Shown: positions 25,895 to 35,831, counted from the stretch's first letter. The stretch is DNA of 64,000 nt from Acidimicrobiia bacterium UBA4744 (GCA_002403855.1 DHIO01000022.1:1-64000); one strand, 5' to 3'. Numbers and translations are program-made. The notes: generated by a model from the sequence alone, not told the origin.

Positions 25895-26019
25895 TTCCTC
25901 TCCCTTCTTGTTCTCAGCCTATTCCGGCCGCTCTCTGGTGAGATGGATCGATCCCGGGTAGCCGACGATCAGCCGCGCCGGATCTCAAAGGAGCAGCGCC
26001 GGCATGACCCGGCAGGAAA

Positions 26020-26370
26020 TCAGTCCGATCCGAAAGGAACGAACCGGCGAGGCGGCGCAGGGTCGATGCCAATGCTCACGAGATACCGGCGTCGGGCCTG
26101 CTCGATCCTCTCCCACTCGGCGGCGTCCGCGTTGGTGATGATCGCGTGGGGCCCTTCTCTCAAATCCTCGGGAATCCCCGGCTCGAATAGCCACCACGCC
26201 TCCGGCCTGCCCCACAGATCCCAGCGCTCGAGGAAGTGGTCGCGCACGGATCGCCAGGCGACCTCCGCTTCCTCCAGGGATCCGAAGGCATCCACCAGTT
26301 CATCTTGGCTGCCGAATGTGAACAGTCGAAAGTGATCGAAGGGGATCTCTCGCCGTTTCCGCAATGGCAT
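26020..26370 (-). CDS. Hypothetical soluble protein
   Basis: 116 residues from the ATG at 26370 ('MPLRKRREIPFDHFRLFTFG'). Rich in Trp, Arg and Glu, with a central motif 'DHFLERWDLWGRPEAWWLFE' and a C-terminal Pro/Arg-rich end. No signal peptide. Unrecognised; composition supports a real gene. A longer frame from 26421 is possible. Confidence 0.6.
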   Translation of the reverse strand: MPLRKRREIPFDHFRLFTFGSQDELVDAFGSLEEAEVAWRSVRDHFLERWDLWGRPEAWWLFEPGIPEDLREGPHAIITNADAAEWERIEQARRRYLVSIGIDPAPPRRFVPFGSD

Positions 26371-26509
26371 GACCCCAGTATCACCCACCAGTTCACGTTG
26401 TGCGACGCGGATGCCCGCCACGAAGCCTCGGGTGGTGTCTCATCGAGTCCGGTTCCCAAGCGGGCGACGAAGCCGATTCTCGCCTTCCCGACTGCTCGTG
26501 GCAGCGGGC

Positions 26510-26887
26510 CTATTCGCGGCCCGACAGCGCTCTCACCATGAATATGATCCCGACCACCACCAGGACCACCGCTCCGACGATTTCCCCGCCGAGGTCCACC
26601 ACCGTGCCCAGGGCGACCAGGATGAATATCGCAGTCCACACCCAATCCCACGTCGATGGGTTGGGCCAGCTGGAAGTTGTTCGATAGAGGTTCAGTCCGA
26701 GCGACCATGGGCCTACGCCGATGAATATCCAGGGCCACCATTCGTTTGAGTCGCCGATCCGGGGCAGGATGTCCAGGTACTCTGCGCCGAGGGCCAGGCC
26801 GATCCAGATCAGCACGCCGGCCCACCAGATCGCATCCATCCGCTTGCGTTCTGCGGCTTCTACCGTTGTGTCCTTCTGGTCCGTCAT
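26510..26887 (-). CDS. Small membrane protein, unknown
   Basis: 125 residues from the ATG at 26887, with GGAGG upstream. A polar N-terminus 'MTDQKDTTVEAAERKRMD' is followed by four hydrophobic helices ('AIWWAGVLIWIGLALGAEYL', 'WWPWIFIGVGPWSLGLNLY', 'VWTAIFILVALGTVVDLGG', 'VGAVVLVVVGIIFMVRAL'). The arrangement resembles many two-component-regulated membrane proteins of actinobacteria, but no family can be named. Confidence 0.7.
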   Translation of the reverse strand: MTDQKDTTVEAAERKRMDAIWWAGVLIWIGLALGAEYLDILPRIGDSNEWWPWIFIGVGPWSLGLNLYRTTSSWPNPSTWDWVWTAIFILVALGTVVDLGGEIVGAVVLVVVGIIFMVRALSGRE

Positions 26888-27157
26888 TCTTCCTCCCTCG
26901 TCGCCATCGTCGGCAAGAGGACCACCTACAACAGGAGACATTGCTCGAAGTGGTGTGCTCTTCCTCGACCTCCAAGATGTCTTGTTCTGTTGACGATTGC
27001 CAGGGTCGAAGGTCCTTGGTGCCGCGGTTCACGCCTTGCGGCGATCCACCTCCGTGCACCGTTGCAGGCTTCACATAGATCTCGGGCACCCTCGTTCGCC
27101 GTCTCCAACGACCGATCTGGTCGCGGCTGTTGGCCGTCCCGGCCTCTAGCCGCGCAC

Positions 27158-27949
27158 CTATCCGGGCAGGACCGCTATCTGCCGTGATACTGCGATCAGC
27201 TGGCCGGAAGTGTCGCTGATCCAACCGTCCTCTTCGACGTATCGCGGACCAGCATGGTCGGTACGGAAGCGAGCAGCCACGGGGCCCGCAGAAGGGCGGG
27301 CGTGGGTATGCACGGTCAACTCGATCGTCGGCAAGAGCCCGAGGTATTTGCCCGTGTTGAAGACCGACGGTGGCAGAGCATCGGCCACCAACGGCATGAG
27401 GGCTGTGGGGGATCCAAAAGGAAAGTCGAGCCAGCCACTGATAACGGCTTCGCCGCGCGGTCGACCGGCGGCAAAGCCAATCTGGTCGGGATGGAGGCGG
27501 AGGTTCAGTCGATGAGCAATGGGGGGCGGCTCAAAGCCAAGCATGTCGTTGGTTCCGACACACTCCTCTGGCGACGGCATCGCGGGGAGGTCGAGGTCGA
27601 CGATGGCGTCGCCCATCGTCTCGTCAAGATCGCCGAGCGAGGCAACCAGATGGGCCACCACTTCTGCGTTCTGTGTCAGCTGAGCTCGGGCCGTGGTGAG
27701 TCTACGCCCCGACCGGATGATCTCGGTCTCGATGACCGTCGCACCGGGGAGGGCCGGCCGTACGAAGTGAGCGGTCGACGTGATCGGATCAGGGCGCTCT
27801 GTGGCCGCAACGAGTGCGACCGCCATGACTGAGCTGACCAGGCCGCCGTTGGGGATACCCATGAAGTCCCAACCTTCGGGAACGTCGGCGGTCCAGGTGC
27901 CGCCGTCCACGGCGGTGAGACCGATCAAATCGGCGAAATCGGCGGCCAT
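27158..27949 (-). CDS. Thioesterase-family protein (double hotdog, TesB-like)
   Basis: 263 residues from ATG 27949 (a TTG at 27985 would add 12). Two hotdog halves: the first has 'PEGWDFMGIPNGGLVSSVMA' and 'RSGRRLTTARAQLTQNAEVV', the second 'LPTIELTVHTHARPSAGPVA' and 'EDGWISDTSGQLIAVSRQIA'. This layout is that of acyl-CoA thioesterase-like proteins common in actinobacteria, which hydrolyse fatty acyl-CoA. The substrate is not evident. Divergent from the acyltransferase gene. Confidence 0.82.
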   Translation of the reverse strand: MAADFADLIGLTAVDGGTWTADVPEGWDFMGIPNGGLVSSVMAVALVAATERPDPITSTAHFVRPALPGATVIETEIIRSGRRLTTARAQLTQNAEVVAHLVASLGDLDETMGDAIVDLDLPAMPSPEECVGTNDMLGFEPPPIAHRLNLRLHPDQIGFAAGRPRGEAVISGWLDFPFGSPTALMPLVADALPPSVFNTGKYLGLLPTIELTVHTHARPSAGPVAARFRTDHAGPRYVEEDGWISDTSGQLIAVSRQIAVLPG

Positions 27950-28152
27950 CACCGGAGTATGCGGCCGAAAGGGCGCAGACGCCAATCAGCGGGCGGATTC
28001 GTCGGCCGGTACAGGGAAAGCTGGAGCCCGGCTGTGACGTGGGTCGCCCCGAAAGGAGCATCTGACTTCCGGCCCTAGACGACCTTTCCGTTCTGTGTTC
28101 TGGTTTTGAAGAAGCAGCCGATCTCGGCCATCCACACCGGAGGAGGCGAGCA

Positions 28153-29376
28153 ATGACCGAGACCACCACCGGCCAGGACGAAACGTCGAGCGTTTCCCCA
28201 CCAAGCAGCAACGGGGGCCGGTTGGTCTTTGTCGACGTGCTGCGGGTAGCGCTCATTGGCTTGGTGATCGCTCACCACGCCGGGCAGGCGTACGGCCCGA
28301 CCGGCGGTAGCTGGCCGGTGGAAGACCCGGCCAACAGCGAATTGCTGGGGCCCTTCTTCTTTGTGAATGCATCCTTCTTCATGGGACTTCTGTTTCTGCT
28401 GGCCGGATACTTCGTCCCACGTTCCTATGATCGCAAGGGCCCCGGGCAATTCCTCCAGGACCGCTGGATGCGGATCGGGGTACCGCTGGTGTTCTTTGCC
28501 CTGGTAGTGCATGCGCCGATCGTCTACCTGAGCGAGTCGCCGCAGCCCTCCCTCGGCGAGTTCGTACGCTCTCTCTACGAGAGCGGATGGCAGAACCTGT
28601 ACATTCACCTGTGGTTCCTCGGACACCTGCTGCTCTATTCGGCCGGGTACGTGGTGTGGCGGCTCGTCGCCGATCGCCGGACCGACCGGCCTCGGAGAAC
28701 CTGGCCGCCCCCGAACCATGCCGCCATCGTGGCGTTCGTGGTTGGGCTGGCCGTGGCGACCTGGGTGGTGCGCGGATGGTATCCGATCGACGAATGGGTG
28801 CCGCTGCTCTACGTGTTGGCCGCCGAACCCGCTCACCTTCCGCAGTATGTGAGCCTCTTCACGCTGGGGGTGTTGGCCTATCGTGGCGATTGGCTGCGCC
28901 AATGGTCGGCGAGGACGGGCATGATCTGGCTGACCATCGGAGTGGCTGCATCGGCGGGACTCTCCGCGCTGTGGTTGCTGGCCCCCGAGGTCGACATCAC
29001 GGCGGGAGGCGGGTTCAACTGGCGAGCGCTCGTGTTGAGCTCCTGGGAGGCCGTGATTTGCGCCGGCTTGTGTGTGGGGCTGATCGTCCTCTTCCGCCGG
29101 GCCTTCCGGCGGACCAATCGGTTGCTGGTGGCCATGGCGGCGGCCAGCTATGCCGCCTACATCGTCCACTGGATGATCGTCGTCGGAATCCAAGCCGGCA
29201 TAGAGGGGATCGACCTGCCTGCCCTCGTCAAGTTCGGGTTGGTGACTGCCCTTGCCGTGCTCCTGGCGTTCGGTATCGGGCACCTGTCCCGACGGGTACC
29301 GGGCCTCAGGGTTGTCCTGGGCACCACCCCCAACAAACCGGAGAAGGCGCCTGCACGTCACGACCTCTCGGCATGA
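28153..29376 (+). CDS. Acyltransferase 3 family membrane protein
   Basis: 407 residues with about ten membrane helices. The N-terminal part after a polar leader reads 'RLVFVDVLRVALIGLVIAHH', containing the conserved catalytic-type His of acyltransferase 3 enzymes, and 'FFMGLLFLLAGYFVPRSYDR' is the second family motif (S-G-Y-F type). These enzymes acylate sugars, glycans or antibiotics at the membrane; acceptor unknown. Strong AGGAGG upstream of the ATG. Confidence 0.87.
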   Translation: MTETTTGQDETSSVSPPSSNGGRLVFVDVLRVALIGLVIAHHAGQAYGPTGGSWPVEDPANSELLGPFFFVNASFFMGLLFLLAGYFVPRSYDRKGPGQFLQDRWMRIGVPLVFFALVVHAPIVYLSESPQPSLGEFVRSLYESGWQNLYIHLWFLGHLLLYSAGYVVWRLVADRRTDRPRRTWPPPNHAAIVAFVVGLAVATWVVRGWYPIDEWVPLLYVLAAEPAHLPQYVSLFTLGVLAYRGDWLRQWSARTGMIWLTIGVAASAGLSALWLLAPEVDITAGGGFNWRALVLSSWEAVICAGLCVGLIVLFRRAFRRTNRLLVAMAAASYAAYIVHWMIVVGIQAGIEGIDLPALVKFGLVTALAVLLAFGIGHLSRRVPGLRVVLGTTPNKPEKAPARHDLSA

Positions 29377-29535
29377 GTCCGTATCAAAACGGCTAGGCGC
29401 GATTGTGACCCAGCTAGAGAGTCAGTGACCGGATACGGCCTCCCAAGACCGGTGATCGTCATGAGAGCCGGTTCGCCCGCGGCCTCGGGGTCGAACGTTG
29501 CACCGTAGCCACCGGTGTTGCGGACCCGGCAACGG

Positions 29536-30864
29536 TCACGGTCGGGACGGATTTTCGCCAACCTCCTTGCCTGCAACCCACACTGCGCCGATGTCACTTG
29601 CCGTTGCCAACCGCACGACCTTCTCGAACACCCTGTCGTCGTCATCGATCTCCGGCCAAATCCGCAGCGCAGTGCCCGACACTGCAGTATCGACGACGAA
29701 TGCATCAAACGATCGGCCGGCCGCGATGAGGCCGGTCGGGTGTCCGAGCAGTTCCGCCCCTCCCCGCGTGGCCATCCAGAAGGCGGCGATGGTATCGATC
29801 CGCGATCCGACCACACCCCTCGAGTTGGCATCGATGCGGGCGTCGACCCCGTCTTCCAGCATGCGAGACACCGTCACCGCCGTCGCACACTGCGACAGCA
29901 GGACCGGTTGCGAGCCTCCGGCGATATCGCTCCCCAACCCCACCGACAACTCCGCTTCCAGTGCCCGCCGGGCGGGAAACACGGCATTGGCGAAGTAGGC
30001 ATTCGACAGGGGGCAGTGGGCAACCCCCGCACCCCGTTCTCGTATCAACCTGAGATCGTCGTCGCTTGCGTGGTTGCAGTGAGCCAGCACGGTGTGCTCC
30101 CGGATCAGCCCGAACCCTTCCAATGCCGTAGCGTCTGAGACTCCGAACCGATCGAGAGCGTATTGGTGTTCCCAGTCGCTTTCGGAGCAGTGGATCTGCA
30201 CAGGCACGTTCCCGGCGGCCGCCAACTCTCCGAGTCCCTCCAGCATGGCATCGGTGCAGGCCGGCGTGAACCGCGGCGTGACCACCGGCCCGACAAGCGT
30301 CGAGCCGAGGGCGGTGATCTGTCGGATCGACTCGGCACTGGCTCGAACCCCGCTCTCGGCATCGAGGTCGCGGTACCACTCCGGGGTCCCCTCCGGATGG
30401 TCCATTGCCACCCGACCCACCAGCGCCCGCTGGCCATGGCGTACGCAGGTCTCTGCCAGCAAGGTCGTGGCATCGAGATCGACCGTCCCGTAGTAGACGG
30501 CCGTGGTGGTCCCCTGATCGAGAAGGCCCCTCACCAGGTCATCCCAGACCGTAGCGGCGAAGCTGAGATCGGACATGCGCGCTTCGAGCGGGAACGTGTA
30601 CTCGAACAACCAGCGCTCGAGGCCGAGATCGAGACCGGTTCCGAGCTGCGCCCATTGTGGAGCATGCACGTGGGTATCAACGAGGCCGGGGAAGAGGATC
30701 GACGTGTCGGGCAGCTCGAGGTCGCACCGCTCCCCCGCCCAATCACCAACCGATGAGATCAGCCCATCGGCATCGACGGCCACGACGCAGTCGCGACGGA
30801 CCTCGAGATGATCAGGGGTCGGCGTCTGCATCAGCGTGCCCCGGATGGTGAATCCGCCGCTCAC
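29536..30864 (-). CDS. guaD: Guanine deaminase (amidohydrolase family)
   Basis: 442 residues. Converts guanine to xanthine plus ammonia. Metal-binding 'FPGLVDTHVHAPQWAQLGTG' (H65, H67) has the THVHAPQ signature of guanine deaminases; further metal ligands are in 'VPVQIHCSESDWEHQYALD', 'VLAHCNHASDDDLRLI' and 'LSVGLGSDIAGGSQPVLLSQ'. The length matches bacterial guaD enzymes. No xanthine dehydrogenase or purine permease lies in the window, so it is a stand-alone salvage/catabolic enzyme here. The other nucleobase genes of the window (pyrimidine operon at 17-19 kb) are decayed, whereas this one looks intact. Confidence 0.9.
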   Translation of the reverse strand: MSGGFTIRGTLMQTPTPDHLEVRRDCVVAVDADGLISSVGDWAGERCDLELPDTSILFPGLVDTHVHAPQWAQLGTGLDLGLERWLFEYTFPLEARMSDLSFAATVWDDLVRGLLDQGTTTAVYYGTVDLDATTLLAETCVRHGQRALVGRVAMDHPEGTPEWYRDLDAESGVRASAESIRQITALGSTLVGPVVTPRFTPACTDAMLEGLGELAAAGNVPVQIHCSESDWEHQYALDRFGVSDATALEGFGLIREHTVLAHCNHASDDDLRLIRERGAGVAHCPLSNAYFANAVFPARRALEAELSVGLGSDIAGGSQPVLLSQCATAVTVSRMLEDGVDARIDANSRGVVGSRIDTIAAFWMATRGGAELLGHPTGLIAAGRSFDAFVVDTAVSGTALRIWPEIDDDDRVFEKVVRLATASDIGAVWVAGKEVGENPSRP

Positions 30865-31009
30865 AAGGCGACGCTACCCGAATGGTCGGGCAGACCGGGA
30901 AACCCGCTCCCGGTCCGGCTCGGTGTCGGTCTGCCTCTGCGTGCCAACCCGCAGGCCTCGACTACCCGGGAAAGGGTGCGCCGCCGTACGAATGCACCGG
31001 TCACGAGTC

Positions 31010-31213
31010 CTAGTACCGCTTCGGTCTCGTGGTCCTGGGGTCGTCGACCGCGACCGAGAGGACCGGAGAGTCGGGATCGCCCACCTTCAGCGCCTCGGCG
31101 AGGTGAGCCTCGACCTCGGCCCTTGAAAGCGCCGGTTGGGGAAGCAGGTCATCGGTGAGCTTCACAAAGATACGGGCACGATATTCCTTGCTGGGCTTGC
31201 GTTCTCCGGCCAC
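31010..31213 (-). CDS. Small hypothetical protein
   Basis: 67 residues from a GTG with AAGGAG six bases upstream. It reads 'VAGERKPSKEYRARIFVKLT', then 'LSRAEVEAHLAEALKVGDPD', ending in basic residues. No family recognised; the strong ribosome site and protein-like composition support it. It is divergent from the large cyclase gene and could share its promoter region. Confidence 0.6.
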   Translation of the reverse strand: MAGERKPSKEYRARIFVKLTDDLLPQPALSRAEVEAHLAEALKVGDPDSPVLSVAVDDPRTTRPKRY

Positions 31214-31279
31214 GTCGACTCCTTGTGTCGGTGGTTGTGACGCTATCAGAGCTCGAGCACACTGGGTAAAGTCGCTCGC

Positions 31280-34200
31280 GTGGCGGGACAAATCGCACAT
31301 GATGTCGTTTTCCTCTTCTCCGACATCGAATCGAGCACCAGATTGTGGGAGCAGTACCCGGTTGAGATGAGGGCCTGGCTCGAGCGCCACGACGCCATCG
31401 TCGAGGACGCCGTCGGTTCCTCCGGGGGCCAGATCGTGAAGACGACCGGCGATGGGGTCATGGCGGCGTTCACGCCTGGGAACGCCGCCGTTCAGGCCAG
31501 TCTCGCTATTCAGCGCGGGCTCCACGCCGAAGAGTGGGGTCCAACGGAAAGCTTGAGAGTGCGGATCGGTCTCCACGTGGGCGAGGCGCAGTCTCGCGGC
31601 GCGGACTATTTCGGACCAACGGTCAACCGGACGGCCCGCCTCATGGCCGCGGCCCACGGGGGGCAAACCTTGCTGTCTGCAGCAATGGCGCGCCAGGTTG
31701 CGGATGACCTTCCGGAAGGTGTCTGTTTGCGGGACCTGGGACTTCATCGTCTTCGCGATCTAGCAGAGCCAGAGCACGCCTTCCAGTTGCTGGATCCGGA
31801 TCTGCCCCAGACGTTCCCGCCCTTGGCGACTCTGGATATCACCCCGAACAATCTCCCCACCCAAGCGTCGGTGTTCCTCGGTAGGGAAAGGGAACTTGGA
31901 GAAATCCGGGCGCTTCTGGATCAGCCGACCAAGCGCATGGTCACCCTGGTCGGACCGGGGGGAACGGGTAAGACACGCCTCGGCCTTCAGTCCGCCGCCG
32001 ATCAGATCGATCGGTTTGGAGACGGCGTCTTCTTCGTCGACCTTTCGACAGAGACCGATCCCGAGGAGAGTTTCGCCAACATTGCCCGAACGATCGGTGT
32101 CGATCCGGCCGGGGACGAAACTGCCCTGGATACGCTCCGTGAGCGTCTCGCCGATCGCCGGATCATGCTCATTCTGGACAACCTCGAGCAAATCGACGGA
32201 ATCGGCACCGGGATCACAGCTCTTCTCGAGGGGAGCGCCGGGCTGGTGGTATTGGCAACCAGCCGTCAACCGGTACGGATCCGGGGCGAACAGATCTACG
32301 TGGTCGATCCGCTGTCGTTGCCCACGGTCGGACCGGGCCGCATGAAGGCCGAGGACGTGATGGCATCCGAAGCTGCCCAGTTGTTCGCAGAGCGAGCGGC
32401 CGCAGCGATCCACGGTTTTGTGATCGAATCCGACAATGCCGGCGACGTAGCGTCGATCTGCATTCGCCTCGACGGATTACCGCTTGCCCTCGAGCTGGCG
32501 GCTGCCCGGCTGAGGCTCTTCTCGTTGCCCGAGCTCCGCAATCGGCTCGACTCGCAAATGGATCTCCTGAAGGGAGGAGCACACGACCTTCCGTCGCGAC
32601 AGCAGACACTTCGCAGCACGATTGAGTGGAGTTTCGAACTGCTCAGCAATAGCGAGAAGGGCCTGTTGGAGATCCTGGCGGTATTCGCAGGGGCGACCTT
32701 CGATGACGTTTCATCGGTGTCTGCCACCATCGATGAAGACGGCGATGTCATCGACGACCTTACCTCCCTGGTCGACAAGAGTCTGGTAAGGACGGGACAA
32801 TCCGAGTCCGGTTCGTCCAGGTATGGACTCCTGGAAACAATCCGACAATTCAGCATCGACAGATTGAACGCCCAGGCGGAACGCCTCGCTCTCATCAAGC
32901 GATGCCACGCCGACTACTTCGCTCGTGTCGCCGATCAACTACATGCTCAGCTCAGAACCGCTGAACGGGAGGCCGCGATCAAACGACTGCGTGACGAGCT
33001 CGAGAACCTCCAGCTGGCCTGGACCTACTGGGCTGAAGCGCAAGACGTTGAACGCCTGCACTGCTTGTTCGACCCGATGTGGATGCTCTACGACTCGGAA
33101 GGTTGGTACCACGGTTCCTTGACACTTGCCGAGGACCTATTGGCGGCGCTCGACCACCAAGCCGACTCAGCGGAACGAACCCATGAGCAGATCGCCCTAC
33201 AGACGAGTCTGGCGAGGATTCGATTGTTGATCAAGGGGTACACAGAGGAGTCGGAGCGGGCGTTTCTCGACTCCCTCGAGAGTGCCGAAGCCGGCGGACA
33301 GATCCCCGACCTGTTCCCGGTTCTGAGGAGCCTGGCTTCGTTCTACACCCTGAGCGGCCAGCTGCAGAAGGCGGTAGAAACCGGGGAGAAACTGCTCAGG
33401 ATCGCCGATGAAGAGCACGATCCACGTCTGTACGTCGACGCCAACCTCGTCTACGGAGCCAACAAGGCCTTCATGAACGAGCTCGACGAAGGCCTGGAAC
33501 ACCTGAGCCATGCCGTGGAGAGGTTCGACCCAACGGAGATGCCGAGCGACCGCTTCAGGCTCGGCCCGCATCCGGGCATCGTGGCCTTGACGACGTCCGG
33601 CTTCCTCCTCTGGCTTCGAGGGTACCCGGAGCAAGCCGGCCGGAAGATGGAGCTCGCCCTGACCGATGCCGAGACCCTGGGGCACAGCTACTCGCGGGCG
33701 TACGCCCTCTATCACGTCGCCTACTTCAACCTGTGGAACCAGAACATCGAGGGTGTTGGTCGCCATGCGAACGAACTGCTCGCCCTGGCCAACCAATACG
33801 ACTACCAGATCTGGCGAGCGCTGGCCCTGATCCTGCTTGCGGTAGTGACGGCCCTCACGGAAGATCCGGAGAAAGGCCTCGCCGAGGTCGAGCGAGGCAT
33901 CGAGGCATACCAGTCGCTGCAAGCACCGCCGGCGTTCTGGGGCCCGTTGCAGCAGATCAGAGCGACCCTGGCTGGGATGGCCGGTCGGGTCGACCGAGGG
34001 CTCGAGCTGATCGGTGAGGCAGTGGCCCTCGCCTCTGAAGCCCGGTCGGGCATGCTGACCGAAATGCTGATCACGCAAGGCGACCTACACCTGATGATCG
34101 GGCGTGAGAACGAGGCGATCGATGCCTACCACCGGAGCCTGGAGGCAGCCGTCACCTACGACACGCGCCTCGCCGAACTCAGGGCAGCAACTCGATTGGC

Positions 34201-34312
34201 CCGCCTCGGAGGCCCCGACGAGCTACAGAGGCTTCGCCGGGTCTACAACACGTTCACCGAAGGGTTCGACATCGCCGACCTGATCGCAGCCCGCGAGTTG
34301 CTCGAACCCTGA
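31280..34312 (+). CDS. Class III nucleotidyl cyclase fused to STAND-type NTPase and TPR-like repeats
   Basis: 1010 residues from GTG. Residues 1-170: cyclase domain with the two metal Asp, D15 in 'VFLFSDIESSTRLWE' and D58 in 'VKTTGDGVMAAF', plus 'VNRTARLMAAAHGGQT' (Asn116, Arg120). Residues 195-480: AAA/NB-ARC-like NTPase with Walker A 'VGPGGTGKTRLGL' (225-232), Walker B 'RIMLILDNLEQ' (D300) and 'VLATSRQPVRIRGEQ'. The remainder is helical TPR-like. The classical LuxR-type HTH seen in many relatives is absent. I infer a signalling ATPase that senses a partner through the repeats and makes cAMP or cGMP. No cyclic-nucleotide effector gene is adjacent. Confidence 0.9.
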   Translation: MAGQIAHDVVFLFSDIESSTRLWEQYPVEMRAWLERHDAIVEDAVGSSGGQIVKTTGDGVMAAFTPGNAAVQASLAIQRGLHAEEWGPTESLRVRIGLHVGEAQSRGADYFGPTVNRTARLMAAAHGGQTLLSAAMARQVADDLPEGVCLRDLGLHRLRDLAEPEHAFQLLDPDLPQTFPPLATLDITPNNLPTQASVFLGRERELGEIRALLDQPTKRMVTLVGPGGTGKTRLGLQSAADQIDRFGDGVFFVDLSTETDPEESFANIARTIGVDPAGDETALDTLRERLADRRIMLILDNLEQIDGIGTGITALLEGSAGLVVLATSRQPVRIRGEQIYVVDPLSLPTVGPGRMKAEDVMASEAAQLFAERAAAAIHGFVIESDNAGDVASICIRLDGLPLALELAAARLRLFSLPELRNRLDSQMDLLKGGAHDLPSRQQTLRSTIEWSFELLSNSEKGLLEILAVFAGATFDDVSSVSATIDEDGDVIDDLTSLVDKSLVRTGQSESGSSRYGLLETIRQFSIDRLNAQAERLALIKRCHADYFARVADQLHAQLRTAEREAAIKRLRDELENLQLAWTYWAEAQDVERLHCLFDPMWMLYDSEGWYHGSLTLAEDLLAALDHQADSAERTHEQIALQTSLARIRLLIKGYTEESERAFLDSLESAEAGGQIPDLFPVLRSLASFYTLSGQLQKAVETGEKLLRIADEEHDPRLYVDANLVYGANKAFMNELDEGLEHLSHAVERFDPTEMPSDRFRLGPHPGIVALTTSGFLLWLRGYPEQAGRKMELALTDAETLGHSYSRAYALYHVAYFNLWNQNIEGVGRHANELLALANQYDYQIWRALALILLAVVTALTEDPEKGLAEVERGIEAYQSLQAPPAFWGPLQQIRATLAGMAGRVDRGLELIGEAVALASEARSGMLTEMLITQGDLHLMIGRENEAIDAYHRSLEAAVTYDTRLAELRAATRLARLGGPDELQRLRRVYNTFTEGFDIADLIAARELLEP

Positions 34313-34379
34313 AGAAGGTCCCTGGTCGAGCATGAAGCCCGCACGTAAGGTTGGTGTATGAGGTACAGCGAGCAGCGTC

Positions 34380-35057
34380 ATGTGCTTCTCGCCTGAGGCC
34401 GATATCGTCGCGGGAATCGTAGTGAGCGGCGTCGGTGTCGACGCGTTGCGTCATGTCAAAGAGACAAAGGAGTATCCGCTCGCATCGTTACCGCTGCTGT
34501 TGGGTATGCACCTCCTCGTGGAGGCATACGTCTGGTGGGGTGAGGCCGACCGAGTTCCAGAGTTTGTGGGCCAGGCTGCCGTCTGGGTCTACCTGGCCTT
34601 TGCCCTGGGTGTGCTGCCGGTGCTGGTTCCGGTGGCGATCATGGCCGTCGAGCCGGATGGGAGACGACGCCGATTCTTGATGCCGGTCACGGCCGTCGGG
34701 GTTGGGGTGTCGGCCTTGTTTCTGGCGTCGGTGATCACCGGACCGGTGAGTGCCGAAATCGAGGGTTGCTGTCTTTCCTACGACACCGGTCCCGGGTACA
34801 CCGGTCTGCTCGGCGCTCTCTACGTGTTCGTCACCTGCATACCGATGCTGGCCTCCAGCCACCGCCCCCTCGTCGCGTTCGGAGTGGTCAATCTGATCGC
34901 CGTTGCACTCCTGGCGTGGCTGCTGGCCAGCGGATTGGCTTCGTTGTGGTGCGCCTGGGCGGCCATCACCAGCGTGCTCATTGCCGTCCACCTGCGCCGG
35001 GCCGGGATGCCCGCATCGGATCGCCGTCCGGTTGGTTCGGACACGGCAACGGGGTGA
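34380..35057 (+). CDS. DUF6629-like integral membrane protein
   Basis: 225 residues, seven predicted membrane helices. The opening 'MCFSPEADIVAGIVVSGVGV' and 'LPLLLGMHLLVEAYVWWG' are characteristic of actinobacterial DUF6629 proteins, of unknown function (family name from memory, so moderately sure). 'IEGCCLSYD' provides two adjacent Cys in a loop. No neighbour suggests a role. Confidence 0.7.
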   Translation: MCFSPEADIVAGIVVSGVGVDALRHVKETKEYPLASLPLLLGMHLLVEAYVWWGEADRVPEFVGQAAVWVYLAFALGVLPVLVPVAIMAVEPDGRRRRFLMPVTAVGVGVSALFLASVITGPVSAEIEGCCLSYDTGPGYTGLLGALYVFVTCIPMLASSHRPLVAFGVVNLIAVALLAWLLASGLASLWCAWAAITSVLIAVHLRRAGMPASDRRPVGSDTATG

Positions 35058-35293
35058 CCGGTGTCATGCCGCCGTGTACTCGGTTAACCCGGTCCTATCC
35101 CCACGATCAGCGAAGCTGTGATGCCGAACGCAGATCTGGCGGTCTGCGTACTGCCGGGGAAGGCGCGACTCGAGGCCTGAGGGCTCTTTGGTGGTCGGGC
35201 AGGCGCTCCTGTACTGCGATCAATGTAGCCTTCACATGCCCTCGGGAGCGTAGGCTCGGATCGTCGAAACCACCACGAGGAGAGGCAGAACCG

Positions 35294-35644
35294 ATGGTCG
35301 ACCAAGTGGAAGTGGGGCCGGCGTCCGAGCTGATGCCCGGGGCCGTGAAAGGAGCCGGCCGGTTTGCGGTGGGCAATGCCGACGGGCAGTTGTTTGCCGT
35401 CACCCGCCACTGCCGGCACCTCTACGCCGACCTGGCCGATGGAAGCCTCGACGAGGCCGGTTGTCTGGTTTGCCCGTGGCACGGCGCCAGGTACAACCTG
35501 CAAACCGGTCGAATGGTGCTTGGACCGCGGGGCATCTACGCCAAGATCCCCGGCCTCGGCACCGCCCTCAAAGCCCTGACCCTGGTACTCCCGCTCGGGC
35601 GAGGCCGGGTCGTCAACCGTGACCAGACCCTCTACGTGGAGTAG
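35294..35644 (+). CDS. Rieske [2Fe-2S] ferredoxin-like protein
   Basis: 116 residues from the ATG at 35294 with AGGAG upstream. The cluster motif is present: 'TRHCRHLYADLADG' (C-x-H) and 'CLVCPWHGARYNLQTGRM' (C-x2-H), spaced as in Rieske ferredoxins of dioxygenase or nitrite-reductase-small-subunit type. A single-domain electron carrier; no oxygenase partner is close by. The plus frame is open well upstream, but the homology begins here. Confidence 0.85.
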   Translation: MVDQVEVGPASELMPGAVKGAGRFAVGNADGQLFAVTRHCRHLYADLADGSLDEAGCLVCPWHGARYNLQTGRMVLGPRGIYAKIPGLGTALKALTLVLPLGRGRVVNRDQTLYVE

Positions 35645-35696
35645 TCGGGAGGTTCGACCGGCAGTCCTTCCAGCCGAGCGACGGCGAGCGGTCCCG

Positions 35697-35711
35697 GTAA
35701 CCGATGGTTAC
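35697..35711. terminator. Short perfect inverted repeat after the Rieske gene
   Basis: GTAACC-GAT-GGTTAC, six-base arms and a three-base loop, 53 bases after the Rieske stop in a convergent gap. A weak terminator candidate without a T-run. Confidence 0.3.
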
Positions 35712-35831
35712 AGGCCGACAACCCGCTTCCGATATCGGACGCGGCAACGGCCCGGAGGGCGCCAACTCATGCAAGGGAAAGCTTCCGTCGCGCTCTCGTG
35801 CTGCTCCGGTCGTTCTCGATGAGGCCGGCGC

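Noticed and set aside
25043..26335. A 430-codon plus-strand open frame
   Set aside because: Runs through the EamA, Yip1 and hypothetical genes on the other strand without domain similarity.
28075..29361. A 428-codon minus-strand open frame
   Set aside because: Antisense to the acyltransferase gene; the composition is Arg/Gln/His-rich as expected for a shadow in high-GC DNA.
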